64,000 bases of DNA from an uncultured Dehalococcoidia bacterium (GCA_958295515.1 CATQGW010000005.1:372001-436000); one strand, 5' to 3'; counted from the stretch's first letter, positions 1 to 8,803 are shown. Made by a program: numbers and translations. The notes: generated by a model not told the origin, from the letters alone.

Positions 1-656
1 AAGCGCTGGCCGCCGGCGAAATCAACCTGACCACCGCCGCTCCCTCGCAGGCCGGCCACGATCCGGAGAAGTCGGCCCGCGAGCTGCGCGCCGGCGCAGA
101 CGAGGCGGACGACGACGCAACACCGGCCGAGCGCCCCGAATACATCCCGCCCGCCTCCACGCGCGCCGCCGCGATCCAACGCGGCATCGCCATCCACCGC
201 GCGCTCGCGCTCGCCGACCTTGAGGACATCAACGCATCAGTGAGCATCGCCCGACAGGTGGCCGCCGAACACAGCCTGAACTCGGACGACCTGGCCGCCG
301 AAATCGAGCGCACGCTCAACAGCGATCTGATGCGCCGTGCCAAGCAGGCGACCGTCCGACACGTGGAGCTGCCCCTCGTCCGGGCCCACAGCGGCGCTGA
401 TGACGGCGCAATCACGATCACCGAAGGCGTCGCCGACCTCGCCTTCCGCGATGCCGACGGCTGGGTTGTGGTCGACTTCAAAAGCGACCGTTCACGCGAC
501 ACGGAGCGCACAGCGGGTTATCAACAGCAGGTGCGCACCTACGCCGAAATGCTCGCCGCCACCGGCGAGCGCGTATCCGAAGCACATCTCCTCTTCACCC
601 ACAGCGGCCACGCCGAAGAAGTCCAGCTCAACCAAGCATCGGAGACCACCGCATGA
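1..656 (+). CDS. AddA/RecB-like nuclease, C-terminal part (5' end outside window)
   Basis: Only the last 217 or so codons are present; the frame is open from base 3 back past the window edge. The visible part holds an Ile-His-Arg-Ala helix (near base 198) and then the PD-(D/E)XK core: GVADLAF followed by VVVDFKSDR, which supplies the D...DxK catalytic residues, and a GYQQQVRTYAEML helix. This arrangement is typical of the RecB-type exonuclease domain at the end of UvrD-family helicase/nucleases such as AddA, which process double-strand breaks for recombination. The helicase part is inferred, not seen. The stop overlaps the next start in an ATGA, so the two genes are translationally coupled although functionally unrelated. 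Confidence 0.8.
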   Translation, partial: ALAAGEINLTTAAPSQAGHDPEKSARELRAGADEADDDATPAERPEYIPPASTRAAAIQRGIAIHRALALADLEDINASVSIARQVAAEHSLNSDDLAAEIERTLNSDLMRRAKQATVRHVELPLVRAHSGADDGAITITEGVADLAFRDADGWVVVDFKSDRSRDTERTAGYQQQVRTYAEMLAATGERVSEAHLLFTHSGHAEEVQLNQASETTA

Positions 657-2215
657 CCGACGCCGTCCGCACCCCGCAAGAAATCCGCGACGACCTGCAC
701 GCCCGACGCGCGCGGATCGTCGAGCAGATGGGCTCCGCCGATCGCGTCGAGCGCCAGCACGCGCGCGGCCGCCTGACGATCCGCGAGCGCCTTGACCGCC
801 TCTTCGACCCCGGCAGCTTCCGCGAGATCGGCACCTTCGCCGTCTCCGAAGCGCCCGATGTGCGCGACCGCACGCCGGGCGACGGCAAAATCGGCGGCTG
901 GGGCAAGATCGACGGACGCCCCGCCGCCGCCTGCGGCGACGACGTGACCGTGCTCCACGGCTCCTCCTCCGTGGTCGGCGGCAAGCGCATGAAGCGCATC
1001 TACGAGCAGGCGCTCGCGCAGGGCGTGCCTTACGTCTACTTCGGCGAGACCGGCGGCGCGCGCCTGCCCGACGCGCTCGGCTCCGAGGGCTTCAGCAAAA
1101 TCCCCGCCGGGATCGAAATGGGACGGCGGCGGCGGCGCATCCCGCTCGCCACCGCGATCCTCGGCGAATCCTTCGGCGGCTCCTCGTTCCATGCCGCCTT
1201 CTCCGACTTCGTCGTGCAGCTGCGCGGCAGCTCGCTCGCGGTCTCCAGCCCGCGCGTGATCGAAATCGCCACCGGCGAGCGCATCTCGCTCGACGACCTC
1301 GGCGGCCCGCATGTCCACCTCGACCGCACCGGCCAGATCGATCAGGTCGCCGAGACGGAGGACGAGGCGATCGCGATGCTGAAAACCTTTCTCTCCTATA
1401 TGCCGGACAACTGCTGGCAAACGCCGCAGCAGCTCGAGGGCTTCGAGCACGCCGCGCCTGATCCGCAGCTGGCCGAGCTGGTGCCCACCCGCCGGCAGCG
1501 CGCCTACGACATGCACCGCGTCGTCGCGCGGATCGTCGACGACGGTCAAATGCTCGAACTCAAACCGCGCTTCGGGCGCTCGCTGATCACCGCGCTGGCG
1601 CGCATCGGCGGGCGCACGGTGGGCATGCTCGCCAGCAACCCGATGTTCAACGCCGGCGCGCTCTCGCCCGACACCTGCGACAAGGCAACGCAGTTCCTCT
1701 GCCTCTGCGAAGCCTTCAACATCCCGCTGATCTTCCTTCAGGACGTGCCCGGCTTCATCGTCGGCAGCCAGCCGGAGCACAACCGCCTGCTGCACAAGGC
1801 GATTATGTTCCTCGAAGCGCTGGCGCTGACCACCGTGCCGCGCTTCACCGTGGTGCTGCGCAAGGCCTTCGGTCTGGCCTACTTCTCGCTCTCCGGCAAC
1901 AGCATGGACAACGCGCTCGTGACCGCCTGGCCCGGCGCCGAAATCTCCTTCATGGACCCCGGCGTCGGCGTCAACGTGGTCCATGCCCGCGATATCGCCG
2001 CCGCCGCCGATCCGGACGCCGAACGCCAGCGGCTGATCGACGAATGGACGCTCGGCCACGAGCCGTTCGGCGCGGCGGGCATCATGAACCTCGACGAGAT
2101 CATCGATCCCGCCGACACGCGCCGCTGGCTGCTCGAAGCCGTCCAGCGCTTCCCCGCCCAGCCGCCCCCGCCCGGCGAGACCAAAACGCTCGCCTCCTGG
2201 CCCACCTGCGTCTGA
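653..2215 (+). CDS. Acyl-CoA carboxylase carboxyltransferase subunit (PccB/AccD-type)
   Basis: 520 aa, the usual length for the beta subunit of propionyl-, methylcrotonyl- or acetyl-CoA carboxylases, which transfers carboxyl from carboxybiotin to an acyl-CoA in the cytoplasm. The N-half has the family's start (RERLDRLFDPGSFREIG), a GKIDGRP strand and the oxyanion-type segment GETGGARLPD at residues 131-140. The C-half has QDVPGFIVGSQPEHN and an AWPGAEISFMDP segment matching the second crotonase-fold lobe. No biotin carboxylase or biotin carrier gene is nearby, so its partner must lie elsewhere and the acyl substrate cannot be assigned. The ATG lies in an ATGA overlap with the upstream nuclease gene. 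Confidence 0.9.
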   Translation: MTDAVRTPQEIRDDLHARRARIVEQMGSADRVERQHARGRLTIRERLDRLFDPGSFREIGTFAVSEAPDVRDRTPGDGKIGGWGKIDGRPAAACGDDVTVLHGSSSVVGGKRMKRIYEQALAQGVPYVYFGETGGARLPDALGSEGFSKIPAGIEMGRRRRRIPLATAILGESFGGSSFHAAFSDFVVQLRGSSLAVSSPRVIEIATGERISLDDLGGPHVHLDRTGQIDQVAETEDEAIAMLKTFLSYMPDNCWQTPQQLEGFEHAAPDPQLAELVPTRRQRAYDMHRVVARIVDDGQMLELKPRFGRSLITALARIGGRTVGMLASNPMFNAGALSPDTCDKATQFLCLCEAFNIPLIFLQDVPGFIVGSQPEHNRLLHKAIMFLEALALTTVPRFTVVLRKAFGLAYFSLSGNSMDNALVTAWPGAEISFMDPGVGVNVVHARDIAAAADPDAERQRLIDEWTLGHEPFGAAGIMNLDEIIDPADTRRWLLEAVQRFPAQPPPPGETKTLASWPTCV

Positions 2216-2250
2216 CCCGCGCACGCCCGAACAGAGGAGATCAATCAGCC

Positions 2251-2472
2251 ATGAGCGCCATCCCCCGCCGCATCCTCTTCGCCCTGCTCGCGATGCTCGC
2301 CTGCGCGCTGCTCTCGATCATCGTGATCGGCGGCGCGACCGTCGTCGTCCTGATGCTCAGCCTCGGCTTCGTGATCGCCCCCATCACGATCCTGCTCGCC
2401 GGCCCCGGCCCGCTCGGCGACCGCATCAACTTCCGCCGCCGCCGCAAAGACGACCACATCATCGACGGCTAA
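2251..2472 (+). CDS. Small two-helix membrane protein, unknown function
   Basis: 73 aa. The ATG is preceded by GAGGAGA (2234-2240) at good spacing, which supports this start over an upstream in-frame one. A short basic N-terminus (IPRR) leads into two closely spaced hydrophobic stretches (about residues 9-32 and 34-50) separated only by a few residues, followed by a basic/acidic tail with RRRRKDDH. That pattern suggests a small inner-membrane protein with both ends probably cytoplasmic. It follows the carboxyltransferase by 35 bp and may be co-transcribed. No family recognised. Confidence 0.6.
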   Translation: MSAIPRRILFALLAMLACALLSIIVIGGATVVVLMLSLGFVIAPITILLAGPGPLGDRINFRRRRKDDHIIDG

Positions 2473-2497
2473 GCCTCCCCGCGCCCAATCCCCGCCG

Positions 2498-3199
2498 CTA
2501 CGTGCCGCGCTGCTCCCAGCGCTCGCGCATGCGCTCCGATGGTTTGCCGACCTTGGAGCCGGTATCAAGCTTTACCCGCACCTCTCGCAGCACGCGCGGG
2601 GCGAGCCGGTCCTCGTGGCGCTCCAGCCACTCGCGCACGGGCGGCTCGTCGCGGATGCCCAACTCGCGCAGCGCCCAGGACAGCGCCTTGACGATCAAAT
2701 CCTCGCGCGCGTCCACGAACAGATCGCAGACTGCCAGCGTGCGCGCGGCGTCGCCGGCGCCGAGCTGCCGCTCATTCAGCGCGATGGTGGAGACAATCGC
2801 CGCGCGCCGCTGCCAGATGTCGGGCGAGCGCGCCCAGCGCATCACCCGCGCGTCGGAAATCCGGCCCTGCTGCCAGGCCGGCCCGCTCAGCAGACGCGCA
2901 AAGTGATCGACGCTCGCCCAACCGTCGAGCGTCGCGCTCAGCCGCTCCAGCCAGCGCCAGTTGAGCGCCGCCGACGCCGCGCCGTGACGGGCCGCGACTT
3001 CAAAGCCCACGCTGCGCTGCCAGCCGCCGCGATGCACCAGCGCGGCGCAGAGCAGCAGCACCGACTCGGCGTCGGTCTGCGCCAACTCTGCGTTCAATTC
3101 CCGCGCGAGCGCGCGCATCTGGGGGGTGCGCAGCGGCTGCGGCGCAGCGGCCAGACGCCGCTCGACCTCCGCCGCGCTAATCACCGCGCGCCGCCGCAC
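2498..3199 (-). CDS. AlkD-like DNA alkylation repair protein (HEAT repeats)
   Basis: 233 aa. The central part matches the AlkD family: FARLLSGPAWQ, then a WARSPDIWQRRAAIVSTIAL helix pair, then DLIVKALSWALRELGIRDE, a HEAT-like alpha-helical superhelix. AlkD proteins excise bulky or cationic alkylated bases such as 3-methyladenine and 7-methylguanine. The ATG at 3199 overlaps the end of the upstream gene by 23 bp; a GTG at 3184 is an alternative start, leaving a 7-bp overlap. It appears to be the last gene of a minus-strand operon with the TcuA-like flavoprotein and MFS exporter. Catalytic residues were not individually verified. Confidence 0.75.
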   Translation of the reverse strand: MRRRAVISAAEVERRLAAAPQPLRTPQMRALARELNAELAQTDAESVLLLCAALVHRGGWQRSVGFEVAARHGAASAALNWRWLERLSATLDGWASVDHFARLLSGPAWQQGRISDARVMRWARSPDIWQRRAAIVSTIALNERQLGAGDAARTLAVCDLFVDAREDLIVKALSWALRELGIRDEPPVREWLERHEDRLAPRVLREVRVKLDTGSKVGKPSERMRERWEQRGT

Positions 3200-4655
3200 G
3201 CCCGGCGATCCGCCCGAAGACGGAGCCGGCCATCAACCCCGAGCCGCCCGCGTAGTTGTCGTAGAACAGCCCGCCGATCAGCTCGCCGGCGGCGTAGAGA
3301 CCGTCGATCGGCCGCTCCTCGGTGTCCAGCACCTGCGCGGAGCGGGGCGCGATGCGCAGCCCGCCGAAGGTGAAGGTGATGCCGCAGGTCACCGCGTAGC
3401 CGAGGTAGGGCGGCTGCGAAATCGGCAGCGCCCAGTTGGATTTGGGCGGCGTGACGCCCTCGGTGCGCAGGCCGTCGAGCCGCGAGGGGTGGAAGTCGCC
3501 GCCGCCGCAGGCGGCGTTGAACTCCGCCACGGTGCGCTCCAGCCCCGCGACGGAGACGCCCAGACCTTCGGCCAGCTCGGCGATGCTGTCGGCCTGCGCC
3601 ATCGTGACCTGCCGCACGCGGTATTCGTCGCGCAGCAGCCCGACCGTCTGCTGGTCGAAAATCTGAAACGCGACCCGCCCCGGCTGACGCAGAATTTCGC
3701 GTCCGTACTTGGCGTAGGTGTAGTTCCGCAGATCCGCGCCCTCATCGACGAAGCGCTCGCCGTCGAGGTTGACGATGATGCCGTAGGGGTAGGAATGCTT
3801 CTGGTAGAGGTCGGCGACGACGCGGTTGCCGGTTGGCGGAGCGTTGAGGTCCCAGGCGACGGCGTGCGCGCCGGACCAGTGCCCGAAGGACTGCGCGCCG
3901 ATCTCGAGCGCGGCGCGGATCGCGTCGCCGGTGTTGAAGCGGCTGCCGCGCACCTTGGCGAGGTCCCAGCCTTGTCCGAGATAGCGGGTGCGCATCTCCG
4001 CGTTGGCCTCGAAGCCGCCGGCTGCGAGCACTACCGCGTCGGCGGCGAGTTCCTGCTCCACGCCGTCGGTCCAGACGCGCACGCCGCGCACGCGCGTGCC
4101 TTCGCGCAGCAGCCCCACGACTTTCGCTCCGTAGCGCAGCTCGATGCCCGCTCGCTCGGCGGCGGCGAATTCCTGATCGGAAAGCCCCTTGCCCGCGCCT
4201 ACCGCCTCAACGGTCAGCCCGCCGTAGAAGACCAGCACGCCGTCGACCTCGTTGGCCTGGCGGCCGATCATCAGCGTGAAGCGCACGCTCTGTTCGGCCA
4301 GCCATTGCATGGTGGGGCGCGCCTCGCGCACGAGCGTCGTCGCCAGGCCGTCGTCAATCAGCCCTTCGGTCACGCGCGCCAGGTCGGCGCGGAACTGCGC
4401 GGCGGGGTAGGAGCCGACATCGACTCGCGCTCGCTCGGCTTCGCTGAGGTCGGGGATCAGCTGCTCGATCTCGGCCATGCCCGCGTAGGGGAAGCGAAAA
4501 CCGCCGCCGGTGAAGTAGGTGTTGCCGCCGCGCTCGGCTTCGGGAGCTTTTTCGAGCACCACCACCTCCGCGCCGTGCTCGCGGGCGCTGAGCGCAGCGC
4601 AGAGCGCGGCGTTGCCCGCGCCCACCACAATCACACGGCGATCTGCTGCGGGCAT
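3177..4655 (-). CDS. tcuA: FAD-dependent tricarballylate dehydrogenase-like flavoprotein
   Basis: 492 aa. It starts with a dinucleotide-binding motif (VIVVGAGNAALCAALSA), then EKAPEAERGGNTYFTGGGFR, an arrangement characteristic of TcuA and other fumarate reductase/succinate dehydrogenase-type flavoproteins. The C-terminus has the FAD-closing motif YAAGELIGGLFYDNYAGG and GSGLMAGSVFGRIAG. TcuA oxidises tricarballylate to cis-aconitate; the specific substrate here is inferred from overall similarity only and no tcuB/tcuC partner is present. The ATG overlaps the stop of the MFS gene by one base (TGATG), so translation is probably coupled to an exporter of the same or a related organic acid. Confidence 0.75.
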   Translation of the reverse strand: MPAADRRVIVVGAGNAALCAALSAREHGAEVVVLEKAPEAERGGNTYFTGGGFRFPYAGMAEIEQLIPDLSEAERARVDVGSYPAAQFRADLARVTEGLIDDGLATTLVREARPTMQWLAEQSVRFTLMIGRQANEVDGVLVFYGGLTVEAVGAGKGLSDQEFAAAERAGIELRYGAKVVGLLREGTRVRGVRVWTDGVEQELAADAVVLAAGGFEANAEMRTRYLGQGWDLAKVRGSRFNTGDAIRAALEIGAQSFGHWSGAHAVAWDLNAPPTGNRVVADLYQKHSYPYGIIVNLDGERFVDEGADLRNYTYAKYGREILRQPGRVAFQIFDQQTVGLLRDEYRVRQVTMAQADSIAELAEGLGVSVAGLERTVAEFNAACGGGDFHPSRLDGLRTEGVTPPKSNWALPISQPPYLGYAVTCGITFTFGGLRIAPRSAQVLDTEERPIDGLYAAGELIGGLFYDNYAGGSGLMAGSVFGRIAGRAAARGD

Positions 4656-6256
4656 CAGTCCAACAACCCTTCTTTGATCGCCGCCGGCGCTTTCTGCGGG
4701 CGCGGCGCGGCGATCAGAACCGGCACGCCAACCAGCCGCTGGACGGTGGCGGCGGCGCGGCGCACGCCGCGCTGACCGCCGATCAGCGCGAGTCCGATCG
4801 CCGGAATGACGGCCAGCCCGGCGACCAGCAGGGCGAGCCGATAGCCGGAGAGGATCGCGCCGGGCGCGTCGCGCGCGACGCCGTGCTCCGCCCCGTAGGC
4901 GACCGCCGCGCCAGAGTAGAGCGCGAACCCGATTGCGTAACCGATCGCGTTGCCGATCGTCCGCGCGGTGGTCTGCGCCGCGGAGGCGGTACCGAGTCGA
5001 TTGGGCGGCACCGCGGACATGATCACCGAGGTGTTGGGGGAGCTGAAGATCGACGTGCCGATGCCGAGGATCAGCATCCGCCACATGAAATCGATGGGTT
5101 GAGCGTCGGCGCTGAGCGTGCTCATCGAGAGCAGCGCGCCGGCGACGAGTATCAGGCCGAGCGTGGTCAGCGGACGCGAGCCGACGCGATCGGAGAGCAT
5201 GCCGGAGAGCGGCGAGAGCAGCAGCATCGCCAGCGGCATCGGCATGATCATGATCCCCGTCGCAACGGTGCTGAAGCCGCGTGCGTCGATCAGGAAGAAG
5301 GGACCGAGCGAGATCGCGGCGGACATGCCCAGAAACTGAAGGATTGCGGCGCAGACGCCGGCCGAGAAGCCGCGCTGTTTGAACAGGCCGAGGTCCACGA
5401 CGGGGCTGAGGCTGCGGCGCTCGACGGCGATCAGCGCGACGAGGCAGAACGCGCAGCCGGCGAAGAGCAGCAGGATGATCGCGCTGTCCCAGCCAAGGTC
5501 GCGTCCGCGGTTGATGCCCAGCGTGAGCGTGCCGAGCACGCCGAAGAGCAGGAAGGCGCCAGGCACGTCGAGTCCCTTGGGCCGCTGCTCGGCAGGGGCG
5601 TCGACCAGGAAGCGCCAGGCCAGGAACGCGCCGATCAGGCCGAATGGCGCGCGCGTCCAGAAGATCGCCCGCCAGTCGAGCAATTCGACCAAGATGCCGC
5701 CGAGCACCGGGCCGGCGGCGAAGCCGGCCCCGACGGTGGAGACCATGATGCCGAGCCCGGTGCCCCGCTTCGACGGCGGGAACGAAGCGGTGATGATCGC
5801 CGCGCCGTTGGCCATCGTCATCGAGGAGCCGATCGCCTGCAGCACGCGGCTGCCAATCAGCTCCTCAAGCGAGCCCGCTGCGGCGGACAAGGCCGTGGCC
5901 ACCGTGAAAATCGCAAAGCCGACGGTGTACAGCGTCTTGCGCCCGTAGAGATCGCCGAGCCGTCCCATCGTCAGCGAGAGGCCGGTGCTGACGACGATGA
6001 AGGCCAGCGCAACCCAGATCACGTCCTCCTCGCGGCTGCCGAACTCGTCGGCCAGGGTGGGCAGCGCGACGTTGGTGATCGAGTTGTCGAGCACGCCGAG
6101 GAAGATGCCGATGCAGACGATGCCGGCGGCGACCCAGCGGTAGGGGATCGGTCCGAGGTTGGGGCCGTTGACCAGCGGGCGGTCGTCCTGCGCGCCGCGC
6201 ACGCTCACGCGCTCACCAACCGCTCCCGGGGGCGTGCCTGCGACGCTGCATCGCAT
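4655..6256 (-). CDS. MFS transporter, DHA2 (EmrB/QacA-type) family
   Basis: 533 aa with about 14 hydrophobic segments, as expected for the 14-TMS drug/H+ antiporter family. It shows the motif-C/motif-D1 region (GIFLGVLDNSITNVALPTLADEF) at the first helix and the cytoplasmic loop motif A (GRLGDLYGRKTLY) between helices 2 and 3. A long N-terminal extension of about 35 polar residues precedes the first helix; an internal GTG would give a shorter protein, so the exact start is uncertain. It is the first gene of the minus-strand operon with the tcuA-like and alkD-like genes and diverges from the methyltransferase gene. Substrate unknown. Confidence 0.88.
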   Translation of the reverse strand: MRCSVAGTPPGAVGERVSVRGAQDDRPLVNGPNLGPIPYRWVAAGIVCIGIFLGVLDNSITNVALPTLADEFGSREEDVIWVALAFIVVSTGLSLTMGRLGDLYGRKTLYTVGFAIFTVATALSAAAGSLEELIGSRVLQAIGSSMTMANGAAIITASFPPSKRGTGLGIMVSTVGAGFAAGPVLGGILVELLDWRAIFWTRAPFGLIGAFLAWRFLVDAPAEQRPKGLDVPGAFLLFGVLGTLTLGINRGRDLGWDSAIILLLFAGCAFCLVALIAVERRSLSPVVDLGLFKQRGFSAGVCAAILQFLGMSAAISLGPFFLIDARGFSTVATGIMIMPMPLAMLLLSPLSGMLSDRVGSRPLTTLGLILVAGALLSMSTLSADAQPIDFMWRMLILGIGTSIFSSPNTSVIMSAVPPNRLGTASAAQTTARTIGNAIGYAIGFALYSGAAVAYGAEHGVARDAPGAILSGYRLALLVAGLAVIPAIGLALIGGQRGVRRAAATVQRLVGVPVLIAAPRPQKAPAAIKEGLLD

Positions 6257-6288
6257 CGATCCTACGCCCTCGCCTGCTCGCGCACCCC

Positions 6289-6294
6289 TAGACT
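6289..6294 (+). promoter_or_regulatory. Candidate -10 box (TAGACT) of a leaderless promoter
   Basis: TAGACT ends 6 nt before the GTG start at 6301, which places the expected +1 on or next to the start codon. The same spacing is seen before the genes at 7175, 12270 and 17604. A TCGCCTGCTC decamer begins 19 bp upstream of the box here and also 19 bp upstream of the box at 7163. Confidence 0.5.
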
Positions 6295-6300
6295 CGGCGC

Positions 6301-7197
6301 GTGAATCGGATCGTTCTCGCCGACAATCTCGATGTGCTGCCGACGATCGAGAGCGGCTCGATTCCGTTGATCTACATCGATCCGCCGTTCAACACGGGGC
6401 GCGAGCAGCGCCGCACGCGGCTGCGCACGGAGCGCGACGAGGCGCACGGCGACCGGGTCGGCTTCGGCGGTCGCCGCTACCGCACCACGACGCTCGGCTC
6501 GCAGGCCTTTGACGACCTGTTCGACGACTTCCTCGGGTTTCTTGAGCCGCGGCTGGTCGAGCTGCACCGCGTTCTGTCGCCTGCGGGCTCGTTCTTTCTC
6601 CACATCGACTACCGCGAGGCGCACTACTGCAAGGTGCTGCTGGACACGATCTTCGGGCGCGGCAGCTTCATGAACGAGATCATCTGGGCCTACGACTTCG
6701 GCGGGCGCTCGAAGCGCAAGTGGCCGGCCAAGCACGACACGATCCTCTGGTACGCCAGGGATCCCGACCGCTACACGTTCAACTACGAGGCGATCGACCG
6801 CATCCCCTATCTCGCACCGGGTCTGGTCGGCGCGGAGAAGGCGGCGCGCGGCAAGACGCCGACGGATGTCTGGTGGCAGACGATTGTGCCCACGAACAGC
6901 CGCGAGCGCAGCGGCTATCCGACGCAAAAGCCGCTGGCGATCCTCGATCGGATTGTCAGAGTCCACTCCGATCCCGGCGACCTGGTGCTCGACTGCTTCG
7001 CGGGCTCCGGCACGACCGGCGAAGCGGCGGCGCGCAACGGACGCGCTTACCTGCTGATCGACGACAACCCGGAGGCGGCGCAGGTCATGTCGCGCCGCCT
7101 TGCGTTCAGCGATCCCGTCTGCGTCAATTTCACGCCCGAACGATCGCCTGCTCCCACCGTCCTACAATCGCAGGATGACCACCACACACCGACTTGA
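6301..7197 (+). CDS. Site-specific DNA methyltransferase, beta class (N6A/N4C)
   Basis: 298 aa with the beta-class order of motifs: catalytic motif IV (YIDPPFNTG, DPPF at residues 27-30) near the N-terminus and AdoMet-binding motif I (DLVLDCFAGSGTTGEAA) near the C-terminus, followed by RAYLLIDDNPEAA. A TQKPLAILDRIV segment is also typical. It methylates an exocyclic amine of A or C in duplex DNA; the target site cannot be read from sequence. No restriction endonuclease is adjacent, so it looks like an orphan regulatory or protective methylase. GTG start, probably leaderless. Its last 23 bp overlap the start of the next gene. Confidence 0.88.
   Translation: MNRIVLADNLDVLPTIESGSIPLIYIDPPFNTGREQRRTRLRTERDEAHGDRVGFGGRRYRTTTLGSQAFDDLFDDFLGFLEPRLVELHRVLSPAGSFFLHIDYREAHYCKVLLDTIFGRGSFMNEIIWAYDFGGRSKRKWPAKHDTILWYARDPDRYTFNYEAIDRIPYLAPGLVGAEKAARGKTPTDVWWQTIVPTNSRERSGYPTQKPLAILDRIVRVHSDPGDLVLDCFAGSGTTGEAAARNGRAYLLIDDNPEAAQVMSRRLAFSDPVCVNFTPERSPAPTVLQSQDDHHTPT
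7163..7168 (+). promoter_or_regulatory. Candidate -10 box (TACAAT) of a leaderless promoter
   Basis: TACAAT lies inside the end of the methyltransferase gene, 6 nt before the ATG at 7175. This gives the selenoprotein operon its own promoter independent of the methylase. Confidence 0.5.
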
Positions 7198-8227
7198 GGA
7201 CGAACTTTCCGCGATCGACTGGTGCTACGAGCAGGGCTGGACCGACGGGCTGCCCGTCGTGCCGCCCGCGCGCGAGCGGGTTGAGCGCTTTCTGGCCGCG
7301 GCGGGGCGGCCGCCCGAAGAGGTCGTCGCACGCCACCCGGCCACGGGGCGCGAATGCAGCGTGCAGGACGCGGCGATCAACGCGGTGATGGCCGGCTGCC
7401 TGCCGCAATATTTCCCGACCGTGCTGGCGGCGCTCGAAGCGCTCAACGAGGACGCCTACAACTTCCACGGCTCGACCGCCTCGACCGGCGGCTCCGCGCC
7501 GGTGCTGATCGTCTCCGGTGACATTCAGGACGAGATCAGCCTCAATGTCGGCGTCAACGTGTTCGGTCCCGGCGCCCGCGCCAACGCGACGATCGGGCGC
7601 GCGATCCGGCTGGTGATCCTCAACATCTTCCAGATGACGCCGGGCATCGCGGACCGTTCGACGACCGGCTGGCCGGGCAAGTACTCCTGCTGCATCGGCG
7701 AGAACACGGCGCACTCGCCGTGGGCGCCGCTGCATGTGAGCCTCGGCTTTCCGCCGGAGGTGAGCACAGTGACCACCTTCGCCGCATCGGGCTTCTACAA
7801 CATCGAGAACCACTACACCGCCCATCCGGACACGCTGCTGGACACGTTCGCGGACACGATGGCGGCGCTCGGCGCGCTGACCGACGGGCAATCGCTGGTC
7901 GTGATGTCGCCGGAGCACGCGCAGATCGCCGCCTCATCCGGCTACACGCGCGAGGATGTGCAGCGCTATCTGCTCGAACGCGCCCAGCGGCCGGCGGCGG
8001 AGCTGATCGCGCACGGCAAGTGGCCGGGCGAGCGCGTCAGCGACGGTCTCGCACCCGGCGCGGCGCAGGACGGCGCGGCGTTCCATCGCGGACGCGAGGC
8101 GGCGGACATCCTGATCGTGGTGGCCGGCGGCGAAGCGGGCGGACACTCCGCGTTCCTGCCGTCCTGGAGCCGCGGCCGCAACTCGCTCTACCAAACCAAG
8201 CCGATCGGCGTCTGCCTCGACTGCTAG
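7175..8227 (+). CDS. Uncharacterised protein paired with UGSC selenoprotein
   Basis: 350 aa, predicted soluble. I do not recognise a named enzyme family. Notable features are a conserved-looking N-terminus (YEQGWTDGLPVVPP), a glycine-rich middle (STASTGGSAPVLIVSG), a vicinal Cys pair at residues 172-173 inside KYSCCIGENTAHSPW, and a C-terminal IGVCLDC. The Cys-rich sites and its position immediately upstream of the selenoprotein suggest that it is the partner substrate or subunit in the same redox or reductive-chemistry step; this is inference. The ATG follows a TACAAT box by 6 nt and overlaps the upstream stop by 23 bp. Confidence 0.7.
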   Translation: MTTTHRLEDELSAIDWCYEQGWTDGLPVVPPARERVERFLAAAGRPPEEVVARHPATGRECSVQDAAINAVMAGCLPQYFPTVLAALEALNEDAYNFHGSTASTGGSAPVLIVSGDIQDEISLNVGVNVFGPGARANATIGRAIRLVILNIFQMTPGIADRSTTGWPGKYSCCIGENTAHSPWAPLHVSLGFPPEVSTVTTFAASGFYNIENHYTAHPDTLLDTFADTMAALGALTDGQSLVVMSPEHAQIAASSGYTREDVQRYLLERAQRPAAELIAHGKWPGERVSDGLAPGAAQDGAAFHRGREAADILIVVAGGEAGGHSAFLPSWSRGRNSLYQTKPIGVCLDC

Positions 8228-8266
8228 CGCCGAAGCGGCGAACGCGCCCAACGAAAGCGGATTGCG

Positions 8267-8803
8267 ATGTCTCTCGAACTGCTCGATCCCACCGGCCAGA
8301 CGCCGGAAACCGGCTATTGCGCCGCGCCGCGCCTGAGTTCGCTCGACGGATTGCGCATCGGACTGCTCTCGAACGGCAAGGTCAACGCCGATCGTCTGCT
8401 GCGGCTGACCGCCGAGCGTTTCGTTGAGGATCACGGCTGCCGGGTCGTCTGCGACACGGCCAAGCCCAACGCCTCGCGGATCGCCGCCCCGCAGGTGCTG
8501 CGCGATCTGAGCCAGGATGTGGATTTCCTGATCACGGCGGTGGGTGATTGAGGCTCCTGCTCGACGTGCAGTGTGCACGACGCGATCACCTTCGAGCAGC
8601 TGGGCAAGCCGTCGCTGGCGATCTGCACCCACCCGTTCGAGCCGACGAGCAAGATGATCGCGCGGACGCTCAGCCTGCCCGATTTCCCGTTCGCGCTGGT
8701 TGATCATCCGATCGGCAGCGCCAACGCGGACGAGCTCAGCGCCCGCGCAGCAGCGGCATACGAACAGGGGATGCGCATCCTGCTCGCAGGGAGTCAAAAA
8801 TGA
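8267..8803 (+). CDS. UGSC-family selenoprotein (in-frame UGA = Sec95)
   Basis: Reads as one 178-aa protein if the TGA at 8549-8551 is decoded as selenocysteine: the frame before it ends LITAVGD and the frame after it, in the same register, continues GSCSTCSVHDAITFEQLGKP. This reproduces the U-G-S-C motif that defines UGSC-family (seleno)proteins, with Sec at residue 95, Cys at 98 and 101. A hairpin with an AGTGT loop sits 14-28 nt after the UGA, as bacterial SECIS elements do. The UGSC residues resemble a redox-active U-x-x-C centre. ATG start; it lies 39 bp after its partner gene and its stop overlaps the DUF3800 start (ATGA). A standard gene caller would split it in two. Confidence 0.85.
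8549..8579 (+). promoter_or_regulatory. Sec UGA codon and bacterial SECIS-like hairpin
   Basis: UGA at 8549-8551; stem CGTGC (8565-8569) pairs with GCACG (8575-8579) around loop AGTGT (8570-8574), with possible extension by flanking TCG/CGA. The apical loop contains GU and begins 19 nt after the UGA, within the range seen for SelB-dependent elements. No selA/B/C/D gene is in the window. Confidence 0.65.

Noticed and set aside
539-2224. Long minus-strand frame (561 codons) opposite the carboxyltransferase gene
   Set aside because: It is the antisense shadow of a well-supported conserved gene in GC-rich DNA and has low-complexity composition (Gly/Ala/Asp/Arg) with no domain.
8549-8551. TGA as an ordinary stop that makes the gene a pseudogene
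   Set aside because: The frame continues in register with the conserved GSC part of the UGSC motif and a hairpin in the right place; no decay is visible elsewhere in the gene.
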